In this document: positions 26,909 to 35,390 of the stretch, piece after piece | Numbering within the stretch: the stretch's first letter is position 1 | Layout: each line of letters starts with the position of its first letter | Assembly: GCA_913062575.1 (NCBI GenBank) | Contig: CAJXVT010000020.1 | Span: forward strand, 1 to 42,789 | Reading direction: 5' to 3' | Source of the DNA: an uncultured Flavobacteriaceae bacterium | GTDB taxonomy: Bacteria; Bacteroidota; Bacteroidia; Flavobacteriales; Flavobacteriaceae | DNA: 42,789 nt | The notes under the pieces: model-generated | What the model saw: the letters and a program-made list of their open reading frames with translations, nothing else | What the model was told of the DNA's origin: nothing | Databases searched by the model: none | Translations under genes and position numbers: made by a program

Positions 26909-27818
26909 ATTTTTATACCTATTTCTTTTTGTTTGCTCAATTTCTATTGGACAAAACAACATAGTGTCTGAAGAAATTCTGATTAAGAATGATTCTATAG
27001 AATTACCTGGAACTTTAACCTTCTTCGAAGAAAATACTCCATTAATCATTTGGGTTCATGGATCAGGAAATATTGATAGAAACGGAAATCAAGGAGCCAT
27101 TATCAAAGCAAATTATATAAAACAGTTTAGAGATTCAATCAACAAACAAGGAATTGCATTTTTTAGCTATGATAAAAGAACTTCAAACCCGAAAAACTTT
27201 AAATTCCTAAAAGGAATTCTTTATGAAGATTTAGTTAATGATGCCAAAAAAGTCATTTCTCATTTTAAAAACGATAACCGTTTTTCTGAAATTATACTTA
27301 TTGGCCATAGTCAAGGTTCTTTAACAGCTCTATTGGCTTCAAAAAACACGGGTAAATATATTTCTATTGCCGGGCCTGGCATATCAATTGACAAAACCAT
27401 CATTGAACAGATCACCAAACAAAGTGCAGAATTAGGCAGCACAACAATAGCCCATTTTAAAGAATTATTTGAAACAGGAACCATCAAAAAAGTACACCCT
27501 TTTTTAGTTTCAATTTTCGCAAAACAAAACTTACCATTCATTCTAAACTGGGCTAAATACAATCCAGCAGAAGAGATTAAAAAAATAACGATTCCTACAT
27601 TAATTATCAATGGCACAAAAGACATACAAGTAAAAGTTGAAGATGCACAAGCCTTACACAAAGCCCTACCTTCTTCTGAACTTGTGATAATTGAGAATAT
27701 GAATCACGTATTAAAACACCTAGAAAAAGACGCAGACAATATGAACTCATATTATTCTGCTGATTTTCCGTTATCAACGGAATTAATTACTACTATTGCA
27801 AACTTTATAAAGAATTAA
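26898..27818 (+). CDS. Secreted alpha/beta hydrolase
   Basis: A 306-residue protein with signal peptide MKFKFLYLFLFVCSISIGQ. The oxyanion segment is VHGSGNIDRNG (about 53-63), the nucleophile S138 is in GHSQGS, the acidic residue is in INGTKDIQV (about 235-243), and the catalytic His is in ENMNHVLKH (about 265-273). It is a serine esterase or peptidase-like enzyme exported to the periplasm. The start overlaps the PH-like gene by 11 bases, and the stop is 3 bases before the Arc-like gene, so it is inside the SPFH operon. The substrate is unknown. Confidence 0.88.
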   Translation: MKFKFLYLFLFVCSISIGQNNIVSEEILIKNDSIELPGTLTFFEENTPLIIWVHGSGNIDRNGNQGAIIKANYIKQFRDSINKQGIAFFSYDKRTSNPKNFKFLKGILYEDLVNDAKKVISHFKNDNRFSEIILIGHSQGSLTALLASKNTGKYISIAGPGISIDKTIIEQITKQSAELGSTTIAHFKELFETGTIKKVHPFLVSIFAKQNLPFILNWAKYNPAEEIKKITIPTLIINGTKDIQVKVEDAQALHKALPSSELVIIENMNHVLKHLEKDADNMNSYYSADFPLSTELITTIANFIKN

Positions 27819-27821
27819 CTC

Positions 27822-27989
27822 ATGGCAAAAAAGAAAGCATTTGCACTGCGCGTCAATGAAGACATGATTAAAGCCATTGAAAAATGGGCTTCAGATGAGT
27901 TTCGATCTACCAATGGTCAGATGGAATGGATGCTTATGCAGAGTCTTAAAGATGCCAAAAGAGAACCAAAAAAGAAAAGCGAAGAATAG
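27822..27989 (+). CDS. Arc-type ribbon-helix-helix DNA-binding protein (55 aa)
   Basis: MAKKKAFALRVNEDMIKAIEKWASDEFRSTNGQMEWMLMQSLKDAKRE: a beta strand (AFALRV) followed by two helices is the ribbon-helix-helix fold of Arc/MetJ repressors, with a Lys/Glu-rich tail. It lies 3 bases after the hydrolase, and its stop codon is inside the terminator stem, so it is the last gene of the SPFH operon. Pairing of SPFH genes with Arc-like genes is a known recurrent arrangement. Autoregulation is plausible but not shown. Confidence 0.85.
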   Translation: MAKKKAFALRVNEDMIKAIEKWASDEFRSTNGQMEWMLMQSLKDAKREPKKKSEE

Positions 27990-28010
27990 AATCTTCGCTT
28001 TTCTTTTTGT
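27975..28010 (+). terminator. Terminator of the SPFH operon
   Basis: AAAAGCGAAGA (27975-27985) pairs with TCTTCGCTTTT (27992-28002) around a 6-base loop, followed by CTTTTTG. The Arc-like stop codon lies in the stem-loop. Confidence 0.88.
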
Positions 28011-28084
28011 TAACATATATTTAAGAGTTTTTTTTTATAGATATTTAGTACCTTCAAACGCTAAATTAACTAATCAAATTAATC

Positions 28085-31000
28085 ATGAAAAAACTACTCT
28101 CACTACTTTTTCTACTTACTACATCTTTGATGATTTCTCAAGAATTCTCAATGGATATGGTAAAAAACATGAAACCAAGAAACATTGGTCCTGGAGGAAT
28201 GAGTGGACGTGTAACATCTATAGATGTTGTACAATCAGACACAAACATAATGTATGCCGGAACTGCTTCTGGTGGATTATGGAAATCTACTTCTGCAGGT
28301 GTTAAATGGGCACCTATTTTTGACAAAGAACTAACTGCTTCAATTGGAGCTGTTGCCATTCAACAATCAAACCCAAGTGTAATTTGGGTTGGAACCGGAG
28401 AAGGAAATCCGCGTAACAGTTTAAATGGCGGATTTGGAATCTACAAATCTTTAGACGCTGGAAAAACATGGAAAGCAATGGGATTAGAAAAAACACGTCA
28501 TATTCATCGTGTAATTATAGACCCAACAAACCCAAATATTGTGTATGCTGCTGCTATTGGATCTCCTTGGGGAGAACATAAAGAACGTGGAGTATATAAA
28601 ACAATGGATGGTGGTAAAACTTGGAAACAAATTTTATACAACAACGAAAAAACTGGAGCCGCTGATTTGGTAATGGATCCATCAAATCCAAATAAATTAA
28701 TTGCTGCCATGTGGGAACACAAACGTGAACCTTGGTTTTTCACTTCTGGAGGAAAAGGGAGTGGAATGTATATTACACATGATGGTGGTGATACTTGGAA
28801 GAAAGTGACTTCTAAAGAAGGTTTACCAAAAGGAAACTTAGGAAGAATTGGAGTTGCAATTTCTAGAAGCAATCCAAATACAATTTACGCTTTAGTAGAA
28901 GCAAAAAAGAATGCCCTTTACAAAAGTATAGATGGTGGATTTAAATGGAGAAAGATAAATGACAAACCAGGAATTGGAAATCGTCCTTTCTATTATTCAG
29001 AAATCTATGTAGATCCGCAAAACGAAAACAGATTGTATTCTGTGTACACCTACATAAATGTTTCAGAAGATGGAGGTAAAAACTTCCGTCAATTAATGCC
29101 TGCTTATGGTGTTAATAATGGTGTGCATCCAGATCATCACGCATGGTGGATTCACCCAGAAAATGGTTCATTTATGATTGATGGAAATGACGGTGGATTA
29201 AATATCACTCGAGATAAAGGAAAAACATGGCGTTTTGCAGGAAACATTCCTGTTGCACAATTTTACCATATTAATGTAGATAACGATTATCCATATAATG
29301 TATATGGAGGAATGCAAGACAATGGTTCTTGGAGCGGACCTGCTTATGTATGGAAAGCGCAAGGAATTAGAAATTCATATTGGCAAGAATTAGCCTTTGG
29401 TGATGGTTTTGATGTGGTTCCAGACTTAGATGATTCTCGTTACGGATACGCAATGAGTCAGCAAGGATCTGTTGTTAGATATGATCAAAAAACGGGTTAT
29501 AATTATTCAATTAAGCCAACACATCCAGATGCAAAAGTAAAATTACGTTTCAATTGGAATAGTGCCATCGGACAAGATCCGTTTGATAAATCTACCATCT
29601 ATTTTGGAAGTCAGTTTGTACATAAAAGCACAGATAAAGGAACCACTTGGGATGTGATCTCTCCAGATTTATCAACAAATGATCCTAAAAAACAAAAGCA
29701 AAGTGAAAGCGGTGGTTTAACAATGGATGCCACTGGCGCAGAGAACCACACTACAATTCTTGTTATAGAACCTTCTCCATTAGAAAAAGATATGTTGTGG
29801 GTTGGTACAGATGATGGGAATGTACAAGTAACTAAAAACGGAGGGCTAACTTGGACAAACGTAACAAAGAATTTAAAAGATTTACCTAAAGGAAGTTGGA
29901 TCGCTCAGATAAAAGCATCAAACAAAAACAAAGGAGAAGCGTTATTGATTGCAAATGACTATCGTCGTTTTAATTATACACCTTATGCCTATAGAACTAA
30001 AAATTATGGTAGATCTTGGACTAGAATTGTAGATGCGACTGATGTGCAAAGTTATGCGTTGAGTATTGTAGAAGATATCGAAAATCCGAATTTATTATTC
30101 TTAGGAACAGATGATGGTTTATATATTTCTATAAATGCAGGAAAAGAATGGACAAAATGGACCAATGGTTTCCCAACTGTACCAGTAAAAGATTTAGTAA
30201 TTCATCCAAGAGAGCACGATTTAGTAATCGGTACTTTTGGTAGAGCTGCTTGGGTCTTAGATGACATCAGGCCTTTAAGAGCAATGGCCAAAAGCAATAT
30301 TACTTCTAAAAAATTAACCTTATTTGAACCACCAACTGCGTATCAAGCAATGAGAATTCAAGCTACAGGAAGTAGATTTGGAGCAGACGCGTTGTATCAA
30401 GGAGAAAACAGAAGAAGTGGAGCACCTATTACCTATTACATAAACAGGCCTGTTACAAAAAAACTAGTAGCAAAAAAGAAATCTAAAAAAGATGTAAAGA
30501 AAAAAGCTGCTGAAAAGAAAGCAATCAAATGGGATTCTATTAAGTTAGAAATCTATGATGGAACTCGATTAATAAGAACGCTAAAACAGAAAGCCCCAAA
30601 AGAAAATGGGATTCACACCATGCGTTGGTACTTAAGAGAAAAAGGAGTTGCTAGAGCCTCTAGAAGAATAAGCACTTCTAAAAGAGAACCAAGTGGTGGT
30701 AGCGTAAAACCTGGAACGTACAACTTAAAAATGAGTTTTGGGAATGTAGTTTCAGAGCAGAATATTAGTGTTGAATTTGATCCTCGTTTAACCTACTCTA
30801 AAACTGATCTTAATACACGTTACGAACTAAGCAAGCAATTAGAAGGCTATGGTAAAACAATAGCTGAAGTTGTAAAACAATTGGTTGAGAGTAAAAATAC
30901 AGCCAACGCTTTTTCTAAAAAATTAGCAAAATCTGATAAAAAGAAATACAAAGCAGACATCAAAGCATCGAAAGACATTGCAAAGAAAATTGAAGGCATC

Positions 31001-31285
31001 ATTAGTATGTATCTTGGTACAATTGATAAAAGACAAGGAATTACTAGAAACCCTGAAGTAACCGTTACACAACGTTTCAGTTCTGCAAGAAGATATGTTA
31101 GTGCTCGTTTTGGGAAAATAACCAAAACAGAAACAGAGCAAATCAACAATTTTAAAGCTGCCTTAAAAACAGCTCTAAATATTTCGAATGATTTCTTTAA
31201 TACCGATTGGAAAACATACAAAGCTGAAATTGAAAAAATTGAAATTTCACCTTTCAAAACAACCAAAAGTTTTTCTGTAAACTAA
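28085..31285 (+). CDS. Secreted Asp-box (BNR/sortilin-like) beta-propeller protein
   Basis: A 1066-residue protein with signal peptide MKKLLSLLFLLTTSLMISQ. About ten Asp-box turns mark two stacked propellers over residues 40-740: SLDAGKTW, TMDGGKTW, THDGGDTW, SIDGGFKW, SEDGGKNF, TRDKGKTW, STDKGTTW, TKNGGLTW, TKNYGRSW and SINAGKEW. A Lys-rich linker (about 795-815) leads to a beta domain (about 820-905) and an alpha-helical C-terminal segment (about 920-1060). This matches the large family often labelled glycosyl hydrolase or VPS10/sortilin-like in Bacteroidota, for which no activity is proven. It is exported, has its own terminator, and no clear promoter box is seen. Confidence 0.88.
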   Translation: MKKLLSLLFLLTTSLMISQEFSMDMVKNMKPRNIGPGGMSGRVTSIDVVQSDTNIMYAGTASGGLWKSTSAGVKWAPIFDKELTASIGAVAIQQSNPSVIWVGTGEGNPRNSLNGGFGIYKSLDAGKTWKAMGLEKTRHIHRVIIDPTNPNIVYAAAIGSPWGEHKERGVYKTMDGGKTWKQILYNNEKTGAADLVMDPSNPNKLIAAMWEHKREPWFFTSGGKGSGMYITHDGGDTWKKVTSKEGLPKGNLGRIGVAISRSNPNTIYALVEAKKNALYKSIDGGFKWRKINDKPGIGNRPFYYSEIYVDPQNENRLYSVYTYINVSEDGGKNFRQLMPAYGVNNGVHPDHHAWWIHPENGSFMIDGNDGGLNITRDKGKTWRFAGNIPVAQFYHINVDNDYPYNVYGGMQDNGSWSGPAYVWKAQGIRNSYWQELAFGDGFDVVPDLDDSRYGYAMSQQGSVVRYDQKTGYNYSIKPTHPDAKVKLRFNWNSAIGQDPFDKSTIYFGSQFVHKSTDKGTTWDVISPDLSTNDPKKQKQSESGGLTMDATGAENHTTILVIEPSPLEKDMLWVGTDDGNVQVTKNGGLTWTNVTKNLKDLPKGSWIAQIKASNKNKGEALLIANDYRRFNYTPYAYRTKNYGRSWTRIVDATDVQSYALSIVEDIENPNLLFLGTDDGLYISINAGKEWTKWTNGFPTVPVKDLVIHPREHDLVIGTFGRAAWVLDDIRPLRAMAKSNITSKKLTLFEPPTAYQAMRIQATGSRFGADALYQGENRRSGAPITYYINRPVTKKLVAKKKSKKDVKKKAAEKKAIKWDSIKLEIYDGTRLIRTLKQKAPKENGIHTMRWYLREKGVARASRRISTSKREPSGGSVKPGTYNLKMSFGNVVSEQNISVEFDPRLTYSKTDLNTRYELSKQLEGYGKTIAEVVKQLVESKNTANAFSKKLAKSDKKKYKADIKASKDIAKKIEGIISMYLGTIDKRQGITRNPEVTVTQRFSSARRYVSARFGKITKTETEQINNFKAALKTALNISNDFFNTDWKTYKAEIEKIEISPFKTTKSFSVN

Positions 31286-31288
31286 AAC

Positions 31289-31320
31289 AAAAAACGAAGC
31301 CTAACCGCTTCGTTTTTTTT
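31289..31320 (+). terminator. Terminator after the Asp-box protein gene
   Basis: AAAAAACGAAGC (31289-31300), loop of six bases, GCTTCGTTTTTT (31307-31318), then more T. A strong intrinsic terminator starting 4 bases past the stop codon. Confidence 0.93.
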
Positions 31321-31365
31321 GTGCCATTAATTTTAATACTTTAGCTAAAATTCAAAACACACAAA

Positions 31366-32673
31366 ATGACTGAACCTCTTTTTACTAATGACGCAATTGT
31401 ATTTGGTGTCTTAATGCTTTCTTTAGGATTTGTATTTTATACAGAATCTAAAACTTCTGGTTTTTGGCCAAAATTTTACAAAATAGTACCCGGTTTATTT
31501 ATGGCCTATTTTTTACCAGCCATTTTTACAACACTTGGCATTATTGCTCCAGAATGGGAAACTACTTCTAGCACCGGTGAAGTTGCAAAAGGCAGCTCAA
31601 ATTTATATTATGTGTCTAGCCGGTTTTTATTACCCGCAGCATTGGTATTAATGACATTAAGCATAAACTTAAAAGCTGTTTTCAACCTTGGTTCTAAAGC
31701 ATTAATTATGTTTTTTACAGGAACTGTAGGAATTATTATTGGAGGTCCCATTGCAATTCTACTGATCTCTATGGTTTCTCCAGAAACGGTTGGTGGCGCA
31801 GATTTTGATGCCGTTTGGAGAGGACTTTCTACATTAGCTGGTAGTTGGATTGGTGGCGGAGCAAATCAAACAGCAATGCTAGAAATATACCAATACAATC
31901 CTGCAAAATATGGAGCAATGGTATTTGTTGATATAGTAATTGCAAATATTTGGATGGCAATATTGTTAATTGGTATTGGTAAAAAAGACAAAATAAACAA
32001 ATGGTTAAAAGCAGACACTTCTGCCATTGAAGAATTAAAAGAAAAAGTATCAACATTTACAGAAAAAATAAAAAGGACTCCTACACTAACTGATTTTATG
32101 ATTATGCTTTCTATAGCATTTGTAACTGTTGGTATTGGTCATTTCTCAGCGGAATATTTGGCACCCTATTTTAGTAACCTTGTTGCAGGATTCGAATCAG
32201 AAACAACAAGAAATGTATTTACATTTTTAGGGTCTCAATTTTTCTGGCTGATAAGTATCTCTACACTAATAGCAATTATATTATCATATACAAAAGCTAA
32301 AAATTATGAAGGCGCTGGAGCATCTAAAATTGGAAGTGTTTTTATATATGTTTTAGTAGCAACTATTGGTATGAAAATGGACTTATTGATGATTTTTGAT
32401 AATTTAGGATTAGTTGCTATTGGTGCCGTTTGGATGACAATCCATGCAGTACTATTAATTTTAGTTGCAAAATTAATAAAAGCGCCGTATTTCTTTTTAG
32501 CAGTTGGTAGCCAAGCCAATGTTGGTGGAGCTGCTTCTGCCCCTATTGTTGCACAAGCATTTCACCCATCATTAGCAACTGTTGGTGTTTTATTAGCTGT
32601 AGTTGGGTATGCAATTGGAACTATCGGAGCTATTGTCTGTACAATTTTACTAGAATTAGCATCAAAAGTTTAA
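31366..32673 (+). CDS. DUF819 family integral membrane protein
   Basis: A 435-residue inner-membrane protein with roughly 11-12 hydrophobic segments and two pseudo-symmetrical halves. The signature segments GSWIGGGANQTAML (about 162-175) in the first half and GSQANVGGAASAPIVAQAFHPSLATVGVLLA (about 380-410) in the second match the DUF819/YjcL family, a member of the superfamily containing sodium/anion symporters. The transported substrate is unknown. It lies 80 bases after the propeller gene, beyond a terminator, so it is probably transcribed separately. Confidence 0.9.
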   Translation: MTEPLFTNDAIVFGVLMLSLGFVFYTESKTSGFWPKFYKIVPGLFMAYFLPAIFTTLGIIAPEWETTSSTGEVAKGSSNLYYVSSRFLLPAALVLMTLSINLKAVFNLGSKALIMFFTGTVGIIIGGPIAILLISMVSPETVGGADFDAVWRGLSTLAGSWIGGGANQTAMLEIYQYNPAKYGAMVFVDIVIANIWMAILLIGIGKKDKINKWLKADTSAIEELKEKVSTFTEKIKRTPTLTDFMIMLSIAFVTVGIGHFSAEYLAPYFSNLVAGFESETTRNVFTFLGSQFFWLISISTLIAIILSYTKAKNYEGAGASKIGSVFIYVLVATIGMKMDLLMIFDNLGLVAIGAVWMTIHAVLLILVAKLIKAPYFFLAVGSQANVGGAASAPIVAQAFHPSLATVGVLLAVVGYAIGTIGAIVCTILLELASKV

Positions 32674-32716
32674 GAGAATTATGCATATTTGCAAACGCAA
32701 AAAATATACATTCAAG

Positions 32717-33424
32717 ATGAAAAAATTACTCGTTTTAGGTTTCGCAGTACTAATTACAGCATGTGCTTCTAAAAAAGAAGGAAACATGATTGTAAATGGA
32801 CAGATTAAAGGATTGAAAAAAGGAACCTTGTATTTACAAAAAATAGAAAACGACACTGTTTTAAAAACAATAGACTCGGTTGCTATTTTAGGAAGTGATT
32901 TATTTACACTTACAGCAAATGTTGATGAACCAGAAATGTACTACTTAACATTTGATGGAAACACAACAAATAAATACATTACTTTTTTTGCTGAAAAAGG
33001 AACCATTACTATTAACGATGATGTTTCTAAATTTGGACTAAACCCAACAATTACAGGCTCTAAGAATCAAGATATCTTAAATGACTACAATAAAATAGCT
33101 AAACGTTTTAACGAACAGAATTTAGACATGATCGAGAAAAAATTCTTTGCTCAAAAAGCAAACAATAAAGATTCTGTTGCAATTCTTGACAAACAACATG
33201 AACGCTTGGTAAGAAGACGTTATATGGTAACAGTAAACTTTGCATTGAATAACAAAGACAACCATGTTGCTCCTTATTTAGCCTTAACAGAATTGGTAAA
33301 TGCCAATATAAAGTGGTTAGACACTATCAATACTTCTTTAGCACCTAATGTTAAAAACTCATTATATGGTAAAAAGTTAAACAAATTTATTGCTGACATT
33401 AAAAAGGCAGACGCTAATAATTAA
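32717..33424 (+). CDS. DUF4369 domain lipoprotein
   Basis: The start is taken at the ATG at 32717 (235 residues), which places the lipoprotein signal MKKLLVLGFAVLITACAS at the N-terminus; the frame is open 36 bases further upstream. The DUF4369 beta-sandwich follows (VNGQIKGLKKGTLYLQKIENDTVLKTIDS, about 25-55). In Bacteroidota this domain usually precedes a thioredoxin-like domain. Here the C-terminal half is helical, and the thioredoxin domain is absent, so the protein is a stand-alone version. It is an envelope lipoprotein of unknown role, 43 bases after the DUF819 gene and ending at a strong terminator. Confidence 0.85.
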   Translation: MKKLLVLGFAVLITACASKKEGNMIVNGQIKGLKKGTLYLQKIENDTVLKTIDSVAILGSDLFTLTANVDEPEMYYLTFDGNTTNKYITFFAEKGTITINDDVSKFGLNPTITGSKNQDILNDYNKIAKRFNEQNLDMIEKKFFAQKANNKDSVAILDKQHERLVRRRYMVTVNFALNNKDNHVAPYLALTELVNANIKWLDTINTSLAPNVKNSLYGKKLNKFIADIKKADANN

Positions 33425-33439
33425 ACACCTATATTACAA

Positions 33440-33474
33440 AAAAAAGCCGCTACACTTGTAGCGGCTTTTTTTTT
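33440..33474 (+). terminator. Terminator after the DUF4369 gene
   Basis: AAAAAAGCCGCTACA (33440-33454), loop CT, TGTAGCGGCTTTTTT (33457-33471), then TTT. A near-perfect hairpin marking the left border of the accessory stretch. Confidence 0.95.
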
Positions 33475-33500
33475 GTGGATCCTGTTTACTATATTTATCT

Positions 33501-33911
33501 ATAATTGAAAAAGATAACTATGACAAACCTGAAATAAAAACTCGCTACTTTCGGTTTATGAGTTGTAGTGAAAGTAATCATGGAAATTGGCAGGACACAA
33601 GCTTTATTGCCGCTACAAATAGTTTAGAAGTAATTGAACAATGTTTGAATGAATTATCTTTACCCTTAGACCAACTACGAAAATTTCCATTAGGAAACAT
33701 ATCCATTGGAAGCAATGGATACAATCGAAACGCTTCTCACCATTTTAATTGGCATTTTATAGAAGACTCATAGGAAATGGTTGATTTTGATGTAAAAATT
33801 TATGATGGTTGTACATATACAGATGTAGAATTGGGCAACTATGTCGAAATCCATGGTGCTTATGGAGGTTGGGGAAACGTAATTATTGAGAAAATAGACA
33901 CACCAGAATAA
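33501..33911 (+). pseudogene. Broken BP74-like gene with in-frame TAG
   Basis: The first ATG-initiated frame (33558) runs 71 codons to a TAG at 33771-33773. It then continues in the same phase for 45 codons to TAA at 33909-33911. The two halves read as one protein: ...RKFPLGNISIGSNGYN...HFNWHFIEDS | EMVDFDVKIYDGCTYTDVE...GAYGGWGN. The pattern GxIxxGxxGYNxxxxFxWHF...DVxIYDG is reminiscent of the BP74 N-terminal domain, which I offer tentatively. Upstream of the ATG the phase stays open (YDKPEIKTRYFRF) back to about 33501, but without an ATG. So the real start also seems to be lost, just after the DUF4369 terminator. One base change, such as TGG to TAG, explains the inner stop. Confidence 0.6.
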
Positions 33912-34116
33912 CAGCAAAACAATACATATAAGACAGCGTCAATTGTCCGTAAAATTTAAGGAAATACACATTAAAAAAGAATACTACCTTTTTTATAAAA
34001 AAAACACAAGAATTCAATTCTGTATTAATCCGAAAAATCAATATTTCTTCATCCCTAATTCTCTCTTTTGTTCTTTCTATTTATAATTCTAAAATTAATA
34101 GATTGTAAACTTAAGA

Positions 34117-34132
34117 CGTGTATAATTAATTG
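34117..34132. repeat. 16-base sequence related to 35237-35252 (left copy)
   Basis: CGTGTATAATTAATTG is identical at 14 of 16 positions to the sequence beyond the hydrolase gene, in the same orientation. The sequence is AT-rich, so chance similarity is possible. Confidence 0.3.
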
Positions 34133-34288
34133 TTTACAGAATTCCCTATCCGAATTTCATGCGAATTAATTATCCTTCAACAACGCCGGAAAGTACATCC
34201 CACTTTTAACTACATTAATCATACTCAAATACGTTGGTGAAATTAAAATTTAGCACCATAAATTCAATAACTTAATGCAATAATATTT

Positions 34289-34296
34289 TAAATTTG
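34289..34296 (+). promoter_or_regulatory. Candidate -7 box of the epoxide-hydrolase-like gene
   Basis: TAAATTTG is an exact TANNTTTG match 19 bases before the ATG. No good -33 TTTG is present at the expected distance. Confidence 0.35.
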
Positions 34297-34315
34297 CGGA
34301 AATTATATTATATAG

Positions 34316-35209
34316 ATGAACGAATTGAAATATATAAATGCAGGTGACCTCTGTATTGCTTATGAATGTAACGGAAACACAAAAGGAATTCCTGTAATTC
34401 TTCTTCATGGATTTCCTTATGATATACGGGCTTACGACAATGTAACAAAACTTTTATCAACAGGGAATTATTGGGTTATCGTCCCATACTTACGTGGATT
34501 TGGAGCTACTCGGTTTTTGTCAGACACAACAATTCGTTCAGGACAACAAGCAGCATTAGCGTACGACCTTATTGCGTTAATGGATGAACTATCAATAGAA
34601 AAAGCTTTAATTGCTGGTTATGATTGGGGCGGACGTGTTGCTTGTATTGTTTCTGCTATTTATCCCAATCGTGTAATCGGACTTGTATCTGCTTCTGGGT
34701 ATTGCATTCAAAATATTGCTAACTCTATAGAACCAGTTAATCCAGAACTTGAAAAATTATATTGGTATCAATACTACTTTCATACCGAAAGAGGACGCTT
34801 AGGGTTATTAAAATACAGAAAAGAATTATGTAAAATTTTATGGAACGACTGGTCACCCACTTGGAAATTTGACAATGCCACTTTTGACTCATCGGCTATT
34901 TCATTCGACAATCCTGATTTTGTAGAAATTGTCATTCATTCCTATAGGCATCGATACGGATTAGTAGATGGAGACCCTAAATTTGAAGCTATGGAACAAG
35001 AATTATCAATACAGCCTAAAATAAATATCCAAACCATTGTACTAGAAGCTGATTCTGATGGAGTTGTTCCTTTTAGTGAAAAAGATTATGATTCTCCTTT
35101 TTTCACAGGAGATTATGAAAGAAGAATTATTAATGGTGCTGGGCATAATTTACCTCAAGAAGCACCTGAAGAATTTACAAAAGCTATCATTGCCTTAATT
35201 AATAAATAA
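34316..35209 (+). CDS. Alpha/beta hydrolase, epoxide hydrolase/dehalogenase-like
   Basis: A 297-residue cytoplasmic protein with no signal peptide. The oxyanion motif is HGFP (31-34), the nucleophile is Asp103 in AGYDWGGRVA, and the final His277 is in GAGHNLPQEAPEEF. An acidic residue sits in LEADSDGVVP (about 245-254). An Asp nucleophile within G-x-D-W-G-G is the mark of epoxide hydrolases and haloalkane/haloacetate dehalogenases rather than serine esterases. The substrate cannot be decided. The gene stands alone between gene-poor, repeat-bearing flanks next to a broken gene, which suggests it was acquired as a unit. Confidence 0.85.
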   Translation: MNELKYINAGDLCIAYECNGNTKGIPVILLHGFPYDIRAYDNVTKLLSTGNYWVIVPYLRGFGATRFLSDTTIRSGQQAALAYDLIALMDELSIEKALIAGYDWGGRVACIVSAIYPNRVIGLVSASGYCIQNIANSIEPVNPELEKLYWYQYYFHTERGRLGLLKYRKELCKILWNDWSPTWKFDNATFDSSAISFDNPDFVEIVIHSYRHRYGLVDGDPKFEAMEQELSIQPKINIQTIVLEADSDGVVPFSEKDYDSPFFTGDYERRIINGAGHNLPQEAPEEFTKAIIALINK

Positions 35210-35236
35210 AAGAAAATAAAAAACTACACCTAACAC

Positions 35237-35252
35237 CGTATAAAATTAATTG
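35237..35252. repeat. 16-base sequence related to 34117-34132 (right copy)
   Basis: CGTATAAAATTAATTG lies 27 bases past the hydrolase stop codon. It leads into a longer non-coding stretch (to about 35370) with a small hairpin. Together with the left copy it brackets the hydrolase gene. Confidence 0.3.
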
Positions 35253-35271
35253 CTAGTGCAAGCCTACTTAC

Positions 35272-35291
35272 GAAAATCCTTGCGGGTTTTC
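35272..35291. repeat. Small hairpin downstream of the hydrolase gene
   Basis: GAAAATCC (35272-35279), loop TTGC, GGGTTTTC (35284-35291), with one G-T wobble. It is not followed by a clear T-run, so it is at best a weak terminator. It may instead be part of a mobile repeat unit. Confidence 0.4.
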
Positions 35292-35390
35292 TAGTTGGTT
35301 TTGTATTTACTAAATTTGGTACTTAATCAGTAAAAAAACTTACCCATCTCAAGCGGACACAAGCACATTATTTAAACTTCAATTATTAAA

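Larger units (their letters stand above)
33912..34315. other. 404-base stretch without a credible gene
   Basis: Very AT-rich, with no open frame of convincing length on either strand. It contains a 7-bp inverted repeat, TGTAAAC (34104-34110) with GTTTACA (34132-34138). That brackets a 16-base sequence related to one beyond the next gene. Near the right end it contains a TANNTTTG box. It looks like decayed or newly joined accessory DNA. Confidence 0.5.

Noticed and set aside
27877..28305. 142-codon open frame on the plus strand
   Set aside because: It runs out of phase through the Arc-like gene, the operon terminator and the start of the Asp-box gene, and its composition is unlike a real protein.
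30847..31266. 139-codon minus-strand open frame
   Set aside because: It is antisense to the helical end of the Asp-box protein. Cys/Ser/Phe-rich shadow frames like this arise opposite Lys/Glu-rich coding DNA.
28085..31285. Proven glycosyl hydrolase activity for the Asp-box protein
   Set aside because: Asp boxes show a propeller fold only; I see no sialidase or other catalytic motif that would fix an activity.
34160..34260. Short minus-strand frame ending PALLKDN, perhaps a gene remnant
   Set aside because: Only about 23 codons between stops, with no start context and no recognisable family; too little to call.
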